DNA of 64,000 nt, from the NCBI GenBank assembly GCA_016795485.1, contig JAEUHM010000044.1, positions 1-64,000 on the forward strand, read 5' to 3'. Below, in pieces: positions 13,190 through 22,128 of the stretch (within the stretch, counting starts at the first letter, position 1; each line of letters starts with the position of its first letter). The stretch comes from Verrucomicrobiaceae bacterium. GTDB taxonomy: Bacteria; Verrucomicrobiota; Verrucomicrobiia; Verrucomicrobiales; Verrucomicrobiaceae. A program made the position numbers and the translations under genes. The notes beneath the pieces are model-generated. The model did no database searches. It was not told the origin of the DNA and saw nothing but the letters and a program-made list of their open reading frames with translations.

Positions 13190-13711
13190 ATGTTGCCAAA
13201 GCTCCAAACGCAAAGCATCAAGCCGAGGGCTCAATCAGCCCAAGGTTCGCGTCCGTTTGTCGTACGGCAACGTCCCGCCTTGGTAGTCAGACCAGGAACC
13301 CAAGCAGTTGGCCCCAACTCGAAGAAGGGATTCGTTCTCTTAGAAATTGTCATTGCCCTGGGATTGTTCTCACTGGTTGCAGTGTCAATGACGCAGGCAC
13401 TCGATCAGATCGCCAAGACATCGAAGATGGCAAGAGACGAATCTCGTGTAATGCGGGTAATGGAGTCAGCTCTGGCCCAGGTAGCGCATCAGATGGAGCT
13501 CAAAGAGGGTTCGAAAACCTTCAAGTCTACAGCGGACGGGGTGGAAGCGACCGCCACCGTCAAGAAGATCAAGCTCGTGACCAAGAACAAGTCCGAGTTG
13601 GATAGAATGTATGCCGTTCAGGTCACTGCTTGGATCTCAGACGGTATGAAAGGCAAGCTGCTGGAACGCAGCATGGAAACTTATGTTTATTCCCCCAACA
13701 GCAAAGACTAA
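13190..13711 (+). CDS. GspI-like minor pseudopilin
   Basis: Seen: 173 residues from the ATG at 13190; a longer frame opens at 13148 inside the previous gene but gives an unlikely leader. The start chosen still leaves a long leader of about 44 residues before FVLLEIVIALGLFSLVAVSM (Glu +5). The rest is charged with MESALAQVAHQMELKEG. Inference: GspI by order and size. The unusually long pre-sequence may mean the true start lies still further downstream. Its 3' end overlaps the GspJ-like gene by 29 bp. Confidence 0.75.
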   Translation: MLPKLQTQSIKPRAQSAQGSRPFVVRQRPALVVRPGTQAVGPNSKKGFVLLEIVIALGLFSLVAVSMTQALDQIAKTSKMARDESRVMRVMESALAQVAHQMELKEGSKTFKSTADGVEATATVKKIKLVTKNKSELDRMYAVQVTAWISDGMKGKLLERSMETYVYSPNSKD

Positions 13712-14390
13712 CCCTCGCGGAGCACAGCACGGCTTCACGTTGATCGAAGTCATCGCTGCCATGGCGCTGATCACGTTCGTGATTGGCGGGGTGTATGGCA
13801 TTGCAAATGGGGCCATGGAACTCGGAAAGTCCATGTCGGACTCCCGCATTCACGAAACGCGTGTAACAAACTTCGTCACGGCCTGGAGGGAGTATCTTGA
13901 GACATTACCGCCCGAGACTCGCATTACCGTGGGCGAAAAGCCATCCAGAAAGTTTGGTCGCGGAAGTTTGCTAATTGAAAACGGAACCGTTCCTTTTGCC
14001 TGGACACCTGTTGTGAGATTGTCCCCCGCAGTTGAGTTCAAAGTGGTCCGCTCTGAGACTGAACGTAGCGCTCTGGATCTCCACGTGGTGCACCTCTATC
14101 GCAATGAGCGGCCAAAGTCTGCTGACGACTACAAGGTCATCGCTGATCTGCCTCTCTTGGAAGGGCTCAGTTCATTTACATGGGAGTTCTTCGACGCCGA
14201 AGAAGAAGAGTGGGTGACACTCTGGGAAGATAAACCAGCACCACCGCTCTTCCTTAAGCTGAAGTTTGGTTTTGTACGCGAGCCACGTGACTACGAATAC
14301 GTTTTTTGGATTAGCGGCGGCAATCGAGTGACTGAAGCTGCTCCGAGTCAGGTCATGCAACCTCAACCACAAGGAGGAGCGCAGCCATGA
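13683..14390 (+). CDS. GspJ-like minor pseudopilin
   Basis: Seen: 235 residues with leader cut before FTLIEVIAAMALITFVIGG (Glu +5), followed by a beta-rich domain with LEGLSSFTWEFFDAEEEEWVTLW, the W-rich strand seen in GspJ proteins. The last residues are Pro/Gln-rich. It overlaps the GspI-like gene by 29 bp at its start, and its stop overlaps the GspK start (ATGA), suggesting translational coupling. Confidence 0.8.
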   Translation: MFIPPTAKTNPRGAQHGFTLIEVIAAMALITFVIGGVYGIANGAMELGKSMSDSRIHETRVTNFVTAWREYLETLPPETRITVGEKPSRKFGRGSLLIENGTVPFAWTPVVRLSPAVEFKVVRSETERSALDLHVVHLYRNERPKSADDYKVIADLPLLEGLSSFTWEFFDAEEEEWVTLWEDKPAPPLFLKLKFGFVREPRDYEYVFWISGGNRVTEAAPSQVMQPQPQGGAQP

Positions 14391-15325
14391 ACACTCATTT
14401 GCTTAAAACCGGGCGCTCCAAGCAATGCCTTGCCCGTGGTTCTTCTTTGATGGCGGTCTTCTGGATGATCGCGGTCCTCGGAATGATTACTTTCGCCGCT
14501 GTGAAGCTGCTGAAGGCGGACACAAGCAACGCGCGACTTTTCCGCGATCGAATGTTTGCAAAACGCTATGCGGAGATGGGACTGGAGATCGGGCGTCATC
14601 CGCGAATGGAGCTGTACGATCCGCTTCTAGCGGGGTCTGGAGAGAACGGAGGCTCCTATCAAGTGAACATCACGACTGAGGAGGCCAGATTCAACATCAA
14701 CACGCTGCTGCTTGCGTCAGATCGCGCCATCATCAAACGCATCTTCACTTCATGGGGCCTGAAGCCAGACTATACCGCCTCACTTATAGATGCCCTTAAG
14801 GACTGGGTGGACGCAGATAGCAATGTTTCGCTCAACGGAGCCGAGAAGCGCAACTATGAGAAGCAAGGTCTCAAGGATGTGCCGTTCAATCGCCCATTCA
14901 AAGACCTGGACGAAATGTTGCTTGTCCGTGGAATGGAAGGCATCTCCGATGCGCGACCTGACTGGCGTGAGTGGTTCACCGTGCATGGCGATGGCCGCAT
15001 CGACGTGAACGAGGCTCGCTCCGAGTTCGTAGCAGTGCTTGCAAACGTGCCTATGGAACGCCTTCAACAGTTTGATCGCTTCCGCGCTGGCCCCGATGGT
15101 GGCCGTCGTACGATGGACGATGGCAAAATAGGCTCGGCAGTTCAGCTTGCGCAAATGCTAGGAGTGTTCCAGCCCAAGATCGTTCAGGAACTTCAGCAGT
15201 GGGTGCAGTTCAATGGCCCCATCAAGCGCATCGAGAGCATCGGGCGCTTTAATGAACTGAGCCGCAAGATCGTGCTGGTCACGCAAAACAATCAAACCCT
15301 GTGGCGAGGAGAAGTGCCGCAATAA
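14387..15325 (+). CDS. gspK: GspK-like minor pseudopilin
   Basis: Seen: 312 residues with an N-terminal hydrophobic stretch (SSLMAVFWMIAVLGMITFAAV) that lacks the Glu at +5. A large globular domain contains FNINTLLLA, LIDALKDWVDADSN and RIDVNEARSE, matching the helix-hairpin-helix-like region and Asp-rich segment of GspK. Family knowledge: GspK sits at the tip of the pseudopilus with GspI and GspJ and differs from other pseudopilins by its size and atypical +5 residue. The start overlaps the previous stop by 4 bp. Confidence 0.85.
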   Translation: MNTHLLKTGRSKQCLARGSSLMAVFWMIAVLGMITFAAVKLLKADTSNARLFRDRMFAKRYAEMGLEIGRHPRMELYDPLLAGSGENGGSYQVNITTEEARFNINTLLLASDRAIIKRIFTSWGLKPDYTASLIDALKDWVDADSNVSLNGAEKRNYEKQGLKDVPFNRPFKDLDEMLLVRGMEGISDARPDWREWFTVHGDGRIDVNEARSEFVAVLANVPMERLQQFDRFRAGPDGGRRTMDDGKIGSAVQLAQMLGVFQPKIVQELQQWVQFNGPIKRIESIGRFNELSRKIVLVTQNNQTLWRGEVPQ

Positions 15326-15332
15326 GACGATT

Positions 15333-16547
15333 ATGTCAGACCGCAAAGCTAACAAACTCATCACCGAACTGCTCCTTCCTGGCGAGACAGCATGGGAGCG
15401 CTGGCGTGCAGTGGGCACCAACGGTTATGAACTTGCTGAGATGACCGACCACGGTCCAGGAAAGTTCTCAAAAGATGCAACCAAGCATGTCCTCGCACTG
15501 CCAGCCGTCTCGGTCTGGGTTCTGCCCGCATGGATCAAGGGCGAGAAGGCACACCTCAATGAGATGGCAGGCTTCCACCTAGAGCGCATGGGTGTCCGCA
15601 CACCTGGACACGCTGAGGCCGTGAGCGTGGAGAGCCTAGAAGATCGAGATGGCAGTCACCTTGTCCGCATCACCGCACTGAAGGATCACCTGACCCCGCT
15701 GGCCGATCACAAGATCATACCAAGTGAGTGCCGTCTCAGCGCTGCATGCTATGCATTGCCTCCAAGCTCGCTCATCCTTTGGAAAGAGCTCGGCCGCATC
15801 GTGCTAGCCATCACTTGTGGCCAGCGTCTGGTGTATTTCTCGCCACTGTCGTCTACAGACTTGGACTCCAATGCGATTGCGGAGGTCAATCACATCTGCC
15901 TACAGCTTGGATTTCAGCGGGTGTTGAAGGACATCACTGGCATTGTTCTCTGGACCGGCGAATCAGCCGCAGCGGCTCTATACAAAGCCACCGGGCTGCC
16001 TGTTGCAGTATCGGAAAGACCTAATCCTGTTACCAATGGACCGGCGAGTCGACTGATGCCGCATGACCTGATCGCAGCCCGTCAGACAGTGGCTACTTCA
16101 GGTCGCAGACGACTGCTAGCGCTGTCGACTGGCTTCGTGATGGCAGCGTGCATCGCCGTCTTTGCGTTTGTGATTGGAAAAGTGAGCCGTGAACGGGATG
16201 CTCTTCTTGAGCAAGTGGCTGCCATGACGCCAAAAGCATCCAAAGTAGAGAGCCAGAAAGCTGCTTGGGTAGAAGCTGGTCCTGCGGTGGATCCTGAAGC
16301 CAGCCCCATGGAGACTCTCCTGCGTTTGATGGAGCCCACCGCCTCTAATCAGATAACCCTAACCGAGTTTGAATGGACACCAAAGGGCGTGGTTGTTCGC
16401 GGACGAGCACCGGAAATCTCACCAGCGCTCAAGTACATGCAGGAGGTCAAAGACACTGAGTCATTGCTTGCCTACAACTGGGAGCCTGGCACTCCAGAAA
16501 TCGGCGAGAACGGAGCAGCCTTTGAAGTGAAAGGAGAGAAACCGTGA
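15333..16547 (+). CDS. GspL/PilM-PilN-like assembly protein
   Basis: Seen: 404 residues. About 250 N-terminal residues resemble an actin-fold cytoplasmic domain (LGRIVLAITCGQRLVYFSPL). A single membrane helix at roughly 252-275 follows RRRLLAL, and a short periplasmic domain comes last (QITLTEFEWTPKGVVVRGRAPEI). This is the GspL topology. No clear sequence signature was recognised, so the call rests on topology and position after gspK and before a GspM-like gene whose start overlaps this stop. Confidence 0.72.
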   Translation: MSDRKANKLITELLLPGETAWERWRAVGTNGYELAEMTDHGPGKFSKDATKHVLALPAVSVWVLPAWIKGEKAHLNEMAGFHLERMGVRTPGHAEAVSVESLEDRDGSHLVRITALKDHLTPLADHKIIPSECRLSAACYALPPSSLILWKELGRIVLAITCGQRLVYFSPLSSTDLDSNAIAEVNHICLQLGFQRVLKDITGIVLWTGESAAAALYKATGLPVAVSERPNPVTNGPASRLMPHDLIAARQTVATSGRRRLLALSTGFVMAACIAVFAFVIGKVSRERDALLEQVAAMTPKASKVESQKAAWVEAGPAVDPEASPMETLLRLMEPTASNQITLTEFEWTPKGVVVRGRAPEISPALKYMQEVKDTESLLAYNWEPGTPEIGENGAAFEVKGEKP

Positions 16548-17113
16548 AGAGATCTGAGAAGATTCTATTAGGCGTATTTGCCGCATTGTTCACCGTTATT
16601 ATCGGTGGTGGCGCGCTGGCCTGGTGTGTCAAAACTTACAACAAGGTGGCTGCTGAGCGCGATCGGCTGGAAACACGCCTCGATGAAATGTCCACGGCTC
16701 TGGCCCAAGGCAGTGAATGGCAAAAACGCAGCCAGTGGTTGGAAGAACATACTCCAAAGTTTAGCAGCCATGAGGAGGCATCTTCTCAACTGTTCGACCT
16801 AGCGCAGAAAGCCTCCACCGAGGTGGGCATCAAAATTGGTGCTCGTGAGATGATTCCACAGCGAACTCTGACTGAAGGTGAGTCCGAGGGGTACTACGAC
16901 AAGGCGACCGTGAAGATTACCTTTGCTGAAGTATCCGAAGAGCCCTTCTTCAAATGGGTTTACGACCTTACCGTTGCCAAACCTCAGTCCTTTGTCGGCG
17001 TGACTCGCCTTCAGATGACTCCATCCCCCTCGGGAAAAACAATCAATGCTGAAGTGGAGCTAACACAGTTTTACGCTCAAACAGCTCCAGCAAAACTTAC
17101 TCGCGCCCAGTAA
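16544..17113 (+). CDS. GspM/PilO-like assembly protein
   Basis: Seen: 189 residues with one membrane helix at about 9-30, a coiled-coil-like stretch (TYNKVAAERDRLETRLDEMS) and a small alpha/beta domain. The layout of short cytoplasmic tail, helix, coil and ferredoxin-like domain is that of GspM and PilO. Family knowledge: GspM pairs with GspL to link the ATPase to the periplasm. Coupled by a 4-bp overlap to the GspL-like gene. Confidence 0.7.
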   Translation: MKRSEKILLGVFAALFTVIIGGGALAWCVKTYNKVAAERDRLETRLDEMSTALAQGSEWQKRSQWLEEHTPKFSSHEEASSQLFDLAQKASTEVGIKIGAREMIPQRTLTEGESEGYYDKATVKITFAEVSEEPFFKWVYDLTVAKPQSFVGVTRLQMTPSPSGKTINAEVELTQFYAQTAPAKLTRAQ

Positions 17114-17117
17114 ACTC

Positions 17118-17888
17118 ATGTCGTCTACCCCTAGCAAACGTCTCTGGACAGCTATTCGCCTGCTTGCTGTCATTCTCGTTCTCGGTTACGCCAGCCGGAT
17201 CAAATCTCAGGAGCCTGAAGTCCGCCGTGCCGTGGTTGTGGAAGACACGGACCCGACCGCTGCCCCTCCTCCTGCCACACCCGAACCCGAAAAGCCTTCA
17301 GGTGGTGCCGTCGATGCGCCATCGCTCACACGATACGCACGCCTCTGGACGGACTCACTCTTCACCACACGCGCGCTTCCCGCACCTGAGGCACCAAAAG
17401 GCCCTACTTTCGCAGACAATCTTTCTCTCTCAGGCACCTACGAGATGAACGGCAAGATGGTCGCCATCCTGATCGATAAAACGACATCTGGCGTGCTCGA
17501 GGCTTACATTGGTGAAGAGAATGATGCCGGTATTCGCATCAGCAAAGTCGAACCCGGAGCCACTCCCGACAAAATCAAACTTCAGCTACAGAAAGGTAGT
17601 GAAGTGGGCTGGGTCTCTTTTGCTGATATGACCGTGAGCGGCGACGATGCGATGAATCGTCCGATGACCAACGGTGCACAATCTTCAGCTCCGGGACGGC
17701 CAGTCATCCCGCCTCCCATTCCCGTTCCAATGCCGCAAGCTTCACCGCCCCAGCAATCGCAACCACCTGTGGTGCAGGTTCCGGTCGTGCAACAACCCGC
17801 TCCCGTTCCTCCTGTCACGCAAATGAACTCCGGGATGCCCCAAGCAGTGCCCCAGGTGCCAGATGATGTGCCACTGCCACCGCCTTGA
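17118..17888 (+). CDS. Proline-rich membrane-anchored protein, GspC/PilP-like
   Basis: Seen: 256 residues with one N-terminal hydrophobic segment (about 9-27), a Pro-rich linker, and a compact domain around residues 95-175 (LSLSGTYEMNGKMVAILID...GWVSFADMTVSG) whose short strands resemble the HR domain of GspC or PilP. A C-terminal tail of about 80 residues is rich in Pro, Gln and Val. Inference: last gene of the secretion operon and the likely link to a secretin encoded elsewhere. The family call is weak and rests mainly on topology and position. Confidence 0.5.
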   Translation: MSSTPSKRLWTAIRLLAVILVLGYASRIKSQEPEVRRAVVVEDTDPTAAPPPATPEPEKPSGGAVDAPSLTRYARLWTDSLFTTRALPAPEAPKGPTFADNLSLSGTYEMNGKMVAILIDKTTSGVLEAYIGEENDAGIRISKVEPGATPDKIKLQLQKGSEVGWVSFADMTVSGDDAMNRPMTNGAQSSAPGRPVIPPPIPVPMPQASPPQQSQPPVVQVPVVQQPAPVPPVTQMNSGMPQAVPQVPDDVPLPPP

Positions 17889-17907
17889 TTCCTCAAATAC
17901 CCTGCAG

Positions 17908-18690
17908 CTACTCTTTCGGACCGCTGTAGTTGATCATCACCGTTGACCTTCCCGCGTCATCTTTGGACAAGATGATCGTAAGGGTAATGTTGGGGTCCTT
18001 GAACTCTGCGGTAATGAGCCCCCCAGCCTCGGCTGAGAAAGTCCCTGCATTCATTTTCAGAGCTGCATCCTTGAGTTTGTCTTTGTAAAAGCTCCCCAGG
18101 GCCTCAAGCGACTCGGTCGATTCAGAAATGCACATTCCCTTGAGTTCGTTCCCGCTCTCGGTTCGCATTCCCCCGTTCATCAGGACCATACTAGGATGCA
18201 TGGGAACCCAGGAAGGTGGTTTGCTTGCAGCAGCGCTCGCGCCCATGACCGTTGTGCCCTTTGGCCCTTTCATGATGATCGTTCCATCTGGGTTCTTCGA
18301 ATCTACTGTCACCACTTCACCGCTGTCATTCTTCACAACGATTTTCCCCTCTGCGAGATCCTTCCACGACACCGTCAAGACCTGACCAGAAGACTTCATT
18401 TTCACCGTCATCGTGCCTGCCGCCTCATCCTCCGACACGAGTTCGATATCCGGATTCATTTTGATGAACATTTTGGCCAAAGCTCGGTCAGGCCGCTTGC
18501 TAAAGTCATCCAGTTGCACCCCCGCGTCCGACAACATTCCTTTCCCCTTACCCCACAGCCACGATCCCAAGCTGAATGCCGCCAATCCACCGAGGACGAG
18601 CACTACGGCACATCCAATGGCTGCGTAACTGCACCCTGAACTCGATTTTTGTGGGGCTGGCGGAACGGGCGGTGGCGTGGGCGTGCTCAT
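17908..18690 (-). CDS. Hypothetical single-pass membrane protein
   Basis: Seen: 260 residues. A Pro-rich cytoplasmic start (TPPPVPPAPQ) and a Gly/Ala-rich membrane helix at about 22-46 precede an extracytoplasmic part with many short strands (GTMTVKMKSSGQVLTVSWKDL). No catalytic motif or known family was recognised. It converges with the secretion operon, only 19 bp away with no hairpin terminator in between, and lies 16 bp downstream of the transglutaminase-like gene on the same strand, so it is probably cotranscribed with it. Confidence 0.7.
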   Translation of the reverse strand: MSTPTPPPVPPAPQKSSSGCSYAAIGCAVVLVLGGLAAFSLGSWLWGKGKGMLSDAGVQLDDFSKRPDRALAKMFIKMNPDIELVSEDEAAGTMTVKMKSSGQVLTVSWKDLAEGKIVVKNDSGEVVTVDSKNPDGTIIMKGPKGTTVMGASAAASKPPSWVPMHPSMVLMNGGMRTESGNELKGMCISESTESLEALGSFYKDKLKDAALKMNAGTFSAEAGGLITAEFKDPNITLTIILSKDDAGRSTVMINYSGPKE

Positions 18691-18706
18691 GTGCCCAGAC
18701 TAACCT

Positions 18707-20029
18707 CTACTTGAGAGAGAGCCAGGAGATTTGCCAGTCCATTGCACCTGGAGACAACTTGGCTAGGTCCATCCAATCACGATTCAATCCCGACCTCGCC
18801 CCCACCATGATCGAAAGCTGAATCGACTGGCCACGCCTTGCCATCGGAGCTTCACCCTGGGCCAAACGCTGCCATTTTTGCGAGAAGTAGTTATTGTCGA
18901 ACGGCTCCTTACCATTCTTCCAAAAGTAGCACGCATCCCGGTCAAACAGGATCTCTGGGACATACTTGCCTGCAAACTCCGATACGGTGCCAATCTGGTC
19001 CGCAGTTTCTGGCGGTTCCGAAGTACTTTCTAACAAATAGGTGTGCCCATCATTCTGGACGACCACCCAAGCATGACCTTCTCCCATGGCTTCTCCAAGC
19101 GCCACTCTCGCATTGAATCCGCGCGAAATGAGCCAGTCGGCAAGCAAGACAGACGTGTCATCGCAGTCCCCTACCCCGCGATTCAGAGTTTCTGGGCCCG
19201 TTTGCCATGCATCTCGGTCCAATTTCTTATCACTACCGGAATCACTTTTGTATTCACAGGTCTGAAACACGCCACGCCAGATTTGCAGCATCTCCTCCAT
19301 CCGATTAAGCCCATCTCTAAATCTAGCTGGGGGCTCGAAGCCGACCAGAAAGTCATTCACGTAGTGGTAAGCACCCTGATTGTCTGCCACAAGCAGAGCA
19401 AAGCGCGTCTCACACTCCGGGCACACCAAATTGCAGGGTTCTCCGCCTGTGAACGATCTCAATGCGAATCGGCTCTGGCAACTAGGGCACGTGGTGGCGA
19501 GGATCGGGTGGATACGCGCATTGAGATTCTCTGGCGTGAACTCCACGGTCTTGAGGCCGGTCATTAGAAGGAGATCGAACGCTGACTCTGTGGAACTTGG
19601 CTTTGCGTAAAGAGCTAGCGAGTCCATGTCCTCCCCACGCACTGCTTTGCAAGTCTCCAGCAGCGGAAGGGCCACGGAAGCATCGGCAACCGTCAAAGTC
19701 TGCACACGAATGTTCGTGTAATCCGGTAGAGCTTTGCCCACATCATCCAACAAGGTTTGCAGTGATTCCTGCGTCAGAGGGACGGACCCGCGTTTGTCCA
19801 ACCAAGCTGAAAGCTCCACGCGGAGTTGCAGTTCCGGTTCCAGGGTCTTCTTCCGCCGAGCGTTGATCTTCTCCAGCAAGGTCTTCTCCAATTTAGCGCC
19901 ATCCAAGGCATCACTTTGGGCCTTCCAACGGCTCAGTTCTTCAATCCTGGCCGTAGAAAGGAGCGAGCCCCCTGACATTGAAGCCAGGACGAAGACGATC
20001 AGGAGAACACAAATGCTGAGGGCACGCAT
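18707..20029 (-). CDS. Transglutaminase-like cysteine protease-fold protein with zinc ribbon
   Basis: Seen: 440 residues with an N-terminal signal or anchor segment (residues 1-24). A zinc-ribbon-like cluster has C181-x2-C184 and C203-x2-C206 with an extra C199. The transglutaminase-like domain follows with GVGDCDDTSVLLADWL (Cys289) and GEGHAWVVV (His319), and an acidic residue in YLLEST may complete the triad. Family knowledge: bacterial transglutaminase-like proteins act as proteases or peptide-bond-forming enzymes. Inference: exported, since the domain lies beyond the signal segment; a zinc ribbon in such a protein is unusual. Substrate unknown. Confidence 0.8.
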   Translation of the reverse strand: MRALSICVLLIVFVLASMSGGSLLSTARIEELSRWKAQSDALDGAKLEKTLLEKINARRKKTLEPELQLRVELSAWLDKRGSVPLTQESLQTLLDDVGKALPDYTNIRVQTLTVADASVALPLLETCKAVRGEDMDSLALYAKPSSTESAFDLLLMTGLKTVEFTPENLNARIHPILATTCPSCQSRFALRSFTGGEPCNLVCPECETRFALLVADNQGAYHYVNDFLVGFEPPARFRDGLNRMEEMLQIWRGVFQTCEYKSDSGSDKKLDRDAWQTGPETLNRGVGDCDDTSVLLADWLISRGFNARVALGEAMGEGHAWVVVQNDGHTYLLESTSEPPETADQIGTVSEFAGKYVPEILFDRDACYFWKNGKEPFDNNYFSQKWQRLAQGEAPMARRGQSIQLSIMVGARSGLNRDWMDLAKLSPGAMDWQISWLSLK

Positions 20030-20079
20030 CTGCCCACAGTGTAACCGCCAAATCTACAAAATCTATGGATTTTATAAAA

Positions 20080-20898
20080 CTAGGCAGCCGCAGCTTCACT
20101 TTTGCCTGCCTTAGACAGTCGGTCCTCGCCCAGGACTTGGTCCAGCACTTGAGCTTGTCGCTGCATCATCTCCATGATGGCCATGAACTCACCGCCGAAG
20201 GCGATCAGATTCACACCGAGGTCCACTGCCTTCTTGGCCAGCTCACCTGTGCCTGCTGGACAACCGACGAACTTCCCATGCTTCCGACAGGCAGCCACGA
20301 CCTTCTCCAGAGCACTCCAAATGGCTGGCTCAGCGAGAGAACCACTGCAACCGACTCTCACCCCCAGGTCCCCTGGCCCAAGAAACAACATGTCCACTCC
20401 TGGCACAGCCGCGATCGCCTCGGCAGTGGCAACGGCGGTGAGCGTCTCGATCTGCAAGCATGTAAACGTCTCCGCATTGGCATCCTGAGTGTAGTTGGGC
20501 CCCTTACCCACCCAGAATCCACCATCCAAGCCAGAACCATCGACTCCACGATCACCTAAAGGCGGGAACTTGCAGCACTCGGCCAGCCATGTTGCCGCAG
20601 CAGCATCGTTGACGTGAGGAACCATGATTCCTGAGGCCCCGTCTTCATAAATGCGCGCTAGCCCAGTCTTCTCTCTAGTGGAAGTGCGAAACAAGCAATC
20701 GACATCGGCAAGATGATGATAGGCCATGAAGGCTTTGGCATTGGATGGGTCCCAGTTCCCGTGCTCCGTATCCACCCACACCCCATCAAACCCATACTGA
20801 GCAGCTAACGCAGGATAAAACGGCAGGTAATGCGAGGTCGATACGACCCGGGCAACTTCACCCGCACGAAGGCGGGCCAAAATCTTGGACTTTCTCAT
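20080..20898 (-). CDS. HpcH/HpaI family aldolase
   Basis: Seen: about 272 residues from the ATG at 20898 (MRKSKILARLRAG); the frame stays open upstream to 21027 but those 43 residues are unlike the family. Blocks include FDGVWVDTEHGNWD, EDGASGIMVPHVNDAA and VDMLFLGPGDLGVRVG, which fit the class II (metal-dependent) pyruvate aldolases. Family knowledge: cleavage of 4-hydroxy-2-oxo acids, for example 2-keto-3-deoxy-glucarate or 2,4-dihydroxyheptanedioate, to pyruvate and an aldehyde. The substrate cannot be read from sequence. It stands alone and is divergent from the SGNH gene. Confidence 0.86.
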   Translation of the reverse strand: MRKSKILARLRAGEVARVVSTSHYLPFYPALAAQYGFDGVWVDTEHGNWDPSNAKAFMAYHHLADVDCLFRTSTREKTGLARIYEDGASGIMVPHVNDAAAATWLAECCKFPPLGDRGVDGSGLDGGFWVGKGPNYTQDANAETFTCLQIETLTAVATAEAIAAVPGVDMLFLGPGDLGVRVGCSGSLAEPAIWSALEKVVAACRKHGKFVGCPAGTGELAKKAVDLGVNLIAFGGEFMAIMEMMQRQAQVLDQVLGEDRLSKAGKSEAAAA

Positions 20899-21111
20899 CT
20901 GGATTTCACGAAAACGCGGTCCAGCATCATTTGCCAGCTTAATCTGAAAACAATGCCTTCCCCTGGCCCACCATAAGGCAGCAGACTCAAGAAGACGCTG
21001 CACGTTGCATTTGCCAAAAGCTCCCACTTTGGCCAGACTCGGCGCCTGCCCGCCGAACTGACATCTAACATACCCCCTTCCGAATCCAGCAGCCCACCCC
21101 GCCGCAGATCC

Positions 21112-22128
21112 GTGGTGTATCTCGTCTGCTGGCTCTTGGTGGTCGTCGGCGGAAGTTCGGCCGTTCTTCGCATGCTAGAGGTAGGCGCTTCCAGCGAGCC
21201 AGCTACCATCACCGCTCCGAAGACGCGCGGCACAGGAGATGCTGTGATCAATGTCGAGCAGGCCCGCAGAGATATTGTGGCAGCAGCACCCGATGTCGTT
21301 GGCATTGGCAACTCCATGATGTTTACCCGCCTCGGAAAAAGCCCCGTGGAGTTGTCTGCACTCTCTGGCAAAAAGTTCTTCTTCCTCTACAAGAACGGCT
21401 CGGACGCTCCCATTTGGTACCTGGCACTGAAGAACATTATCGCTGAAAGCGGTGCCCGACCGAAGGCAATACTCCTCTTTGTCCGGGATAACGAACTCAC
21501 AGCAGAGTTCAGCAGTGAAAACGAAGGTGCCGCGCCTTATCTGACGAGTCTCCGCAGTCCAGAGGAGCCTGAACTCGACAACTTCATGCAAAAGTCTGGC
21601 AACCACCCGACATCAATGCTGGGCCTGTGGTTCACCTTTCCAACACTTCAAGAAAAAGCCTCCAGCCGACTCACGGACCTTGCGCTCGACCTTGGTGGAG
21701 GAGGCACCGCCAAAAAAGCTATGCGCTTCATGCTCACTGAGCGTTTTGGGCTTGACCATCTCCGCCAGGATTTGGGTTCTGAGTTCAAGAGCAAAGATAG
21801 CAACGTACCAGATGTGGCAGGTGTCGAGCGCTCGCTGTTACCACACATCCTCGGTGTGACGAAGAGAATCGGAGCAAAGCTGATCGTGTTCCGTATCAAG
21901 CGGCGCCCAGATGCGACAACACAGCTTCCACCAGAACCTGCCGCCATGCGAGCATACTCTGAATCCATGGGAAGATGGCTGAAAGAACACGGTGCAGTTT
22001 GGTTTGATGAAACTTACGATGAGCAAATCAAGCTGAGCGACTACCTGGATGGTGATCACATTAGTCCAGCAAGGATGGAGTGGTATCGCAGCTACTTCTG
22101 GCAACGCACGAAGGAACTGTTCCCATGA
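21112..22128 (+). CDS. SGNH-hydrolase-like membrane protein partnered with MBOAT
   Basis: Seen: 338 residues from GTG at 21112. The frame is open back to 20977 but has no ATG, GTG or TTG there, so GTG is the only usable start. One N-terminal membrane helix is followed by VVGIGNSMMFTRLG, equivalent to the GDS block, and near the C-terminus YLDGDHISP gives the Asp-x-x-His pair. Family knowledge: AlgJ/AlgX/DltD-like SGNH proteins work with MBOAT acyltransferases to O-acetylate exported polysaccharides. The stop overlaps the MBOAT start (ATGA). Inference: a periplasmic acetyl transfer partner. Confidence 0.72.
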   Translation: MVYLVCWLLVVVGGSSAVLRMLEVGASSEPATITAPKTRGTGDAVINVEQARRDIVAAAPDVVGIGNSMMFTRLGKSPVELSALSGKKFFFLYKNGSDAPIWYLALKNIIAESGARPKAILLFVRDNELTAEFSSENEGAAPYLTSLRSPEEPELDNFMQKSGNHPTSMLGLWFTFPTLQEKASSRLTDLALDLGGGGTAKKAMRFMLTERFGLDHLRQDLGSEFKSKDSNVPDVAGVERSLLPHILGVTKRIGAKLIVFRIKRRPDATTQLPPEPAAMRAYSESMGRWLKEHGAVWFDETYDEQIKLSDYLDGDHISPARMEWYRSYFWQRTKELFP

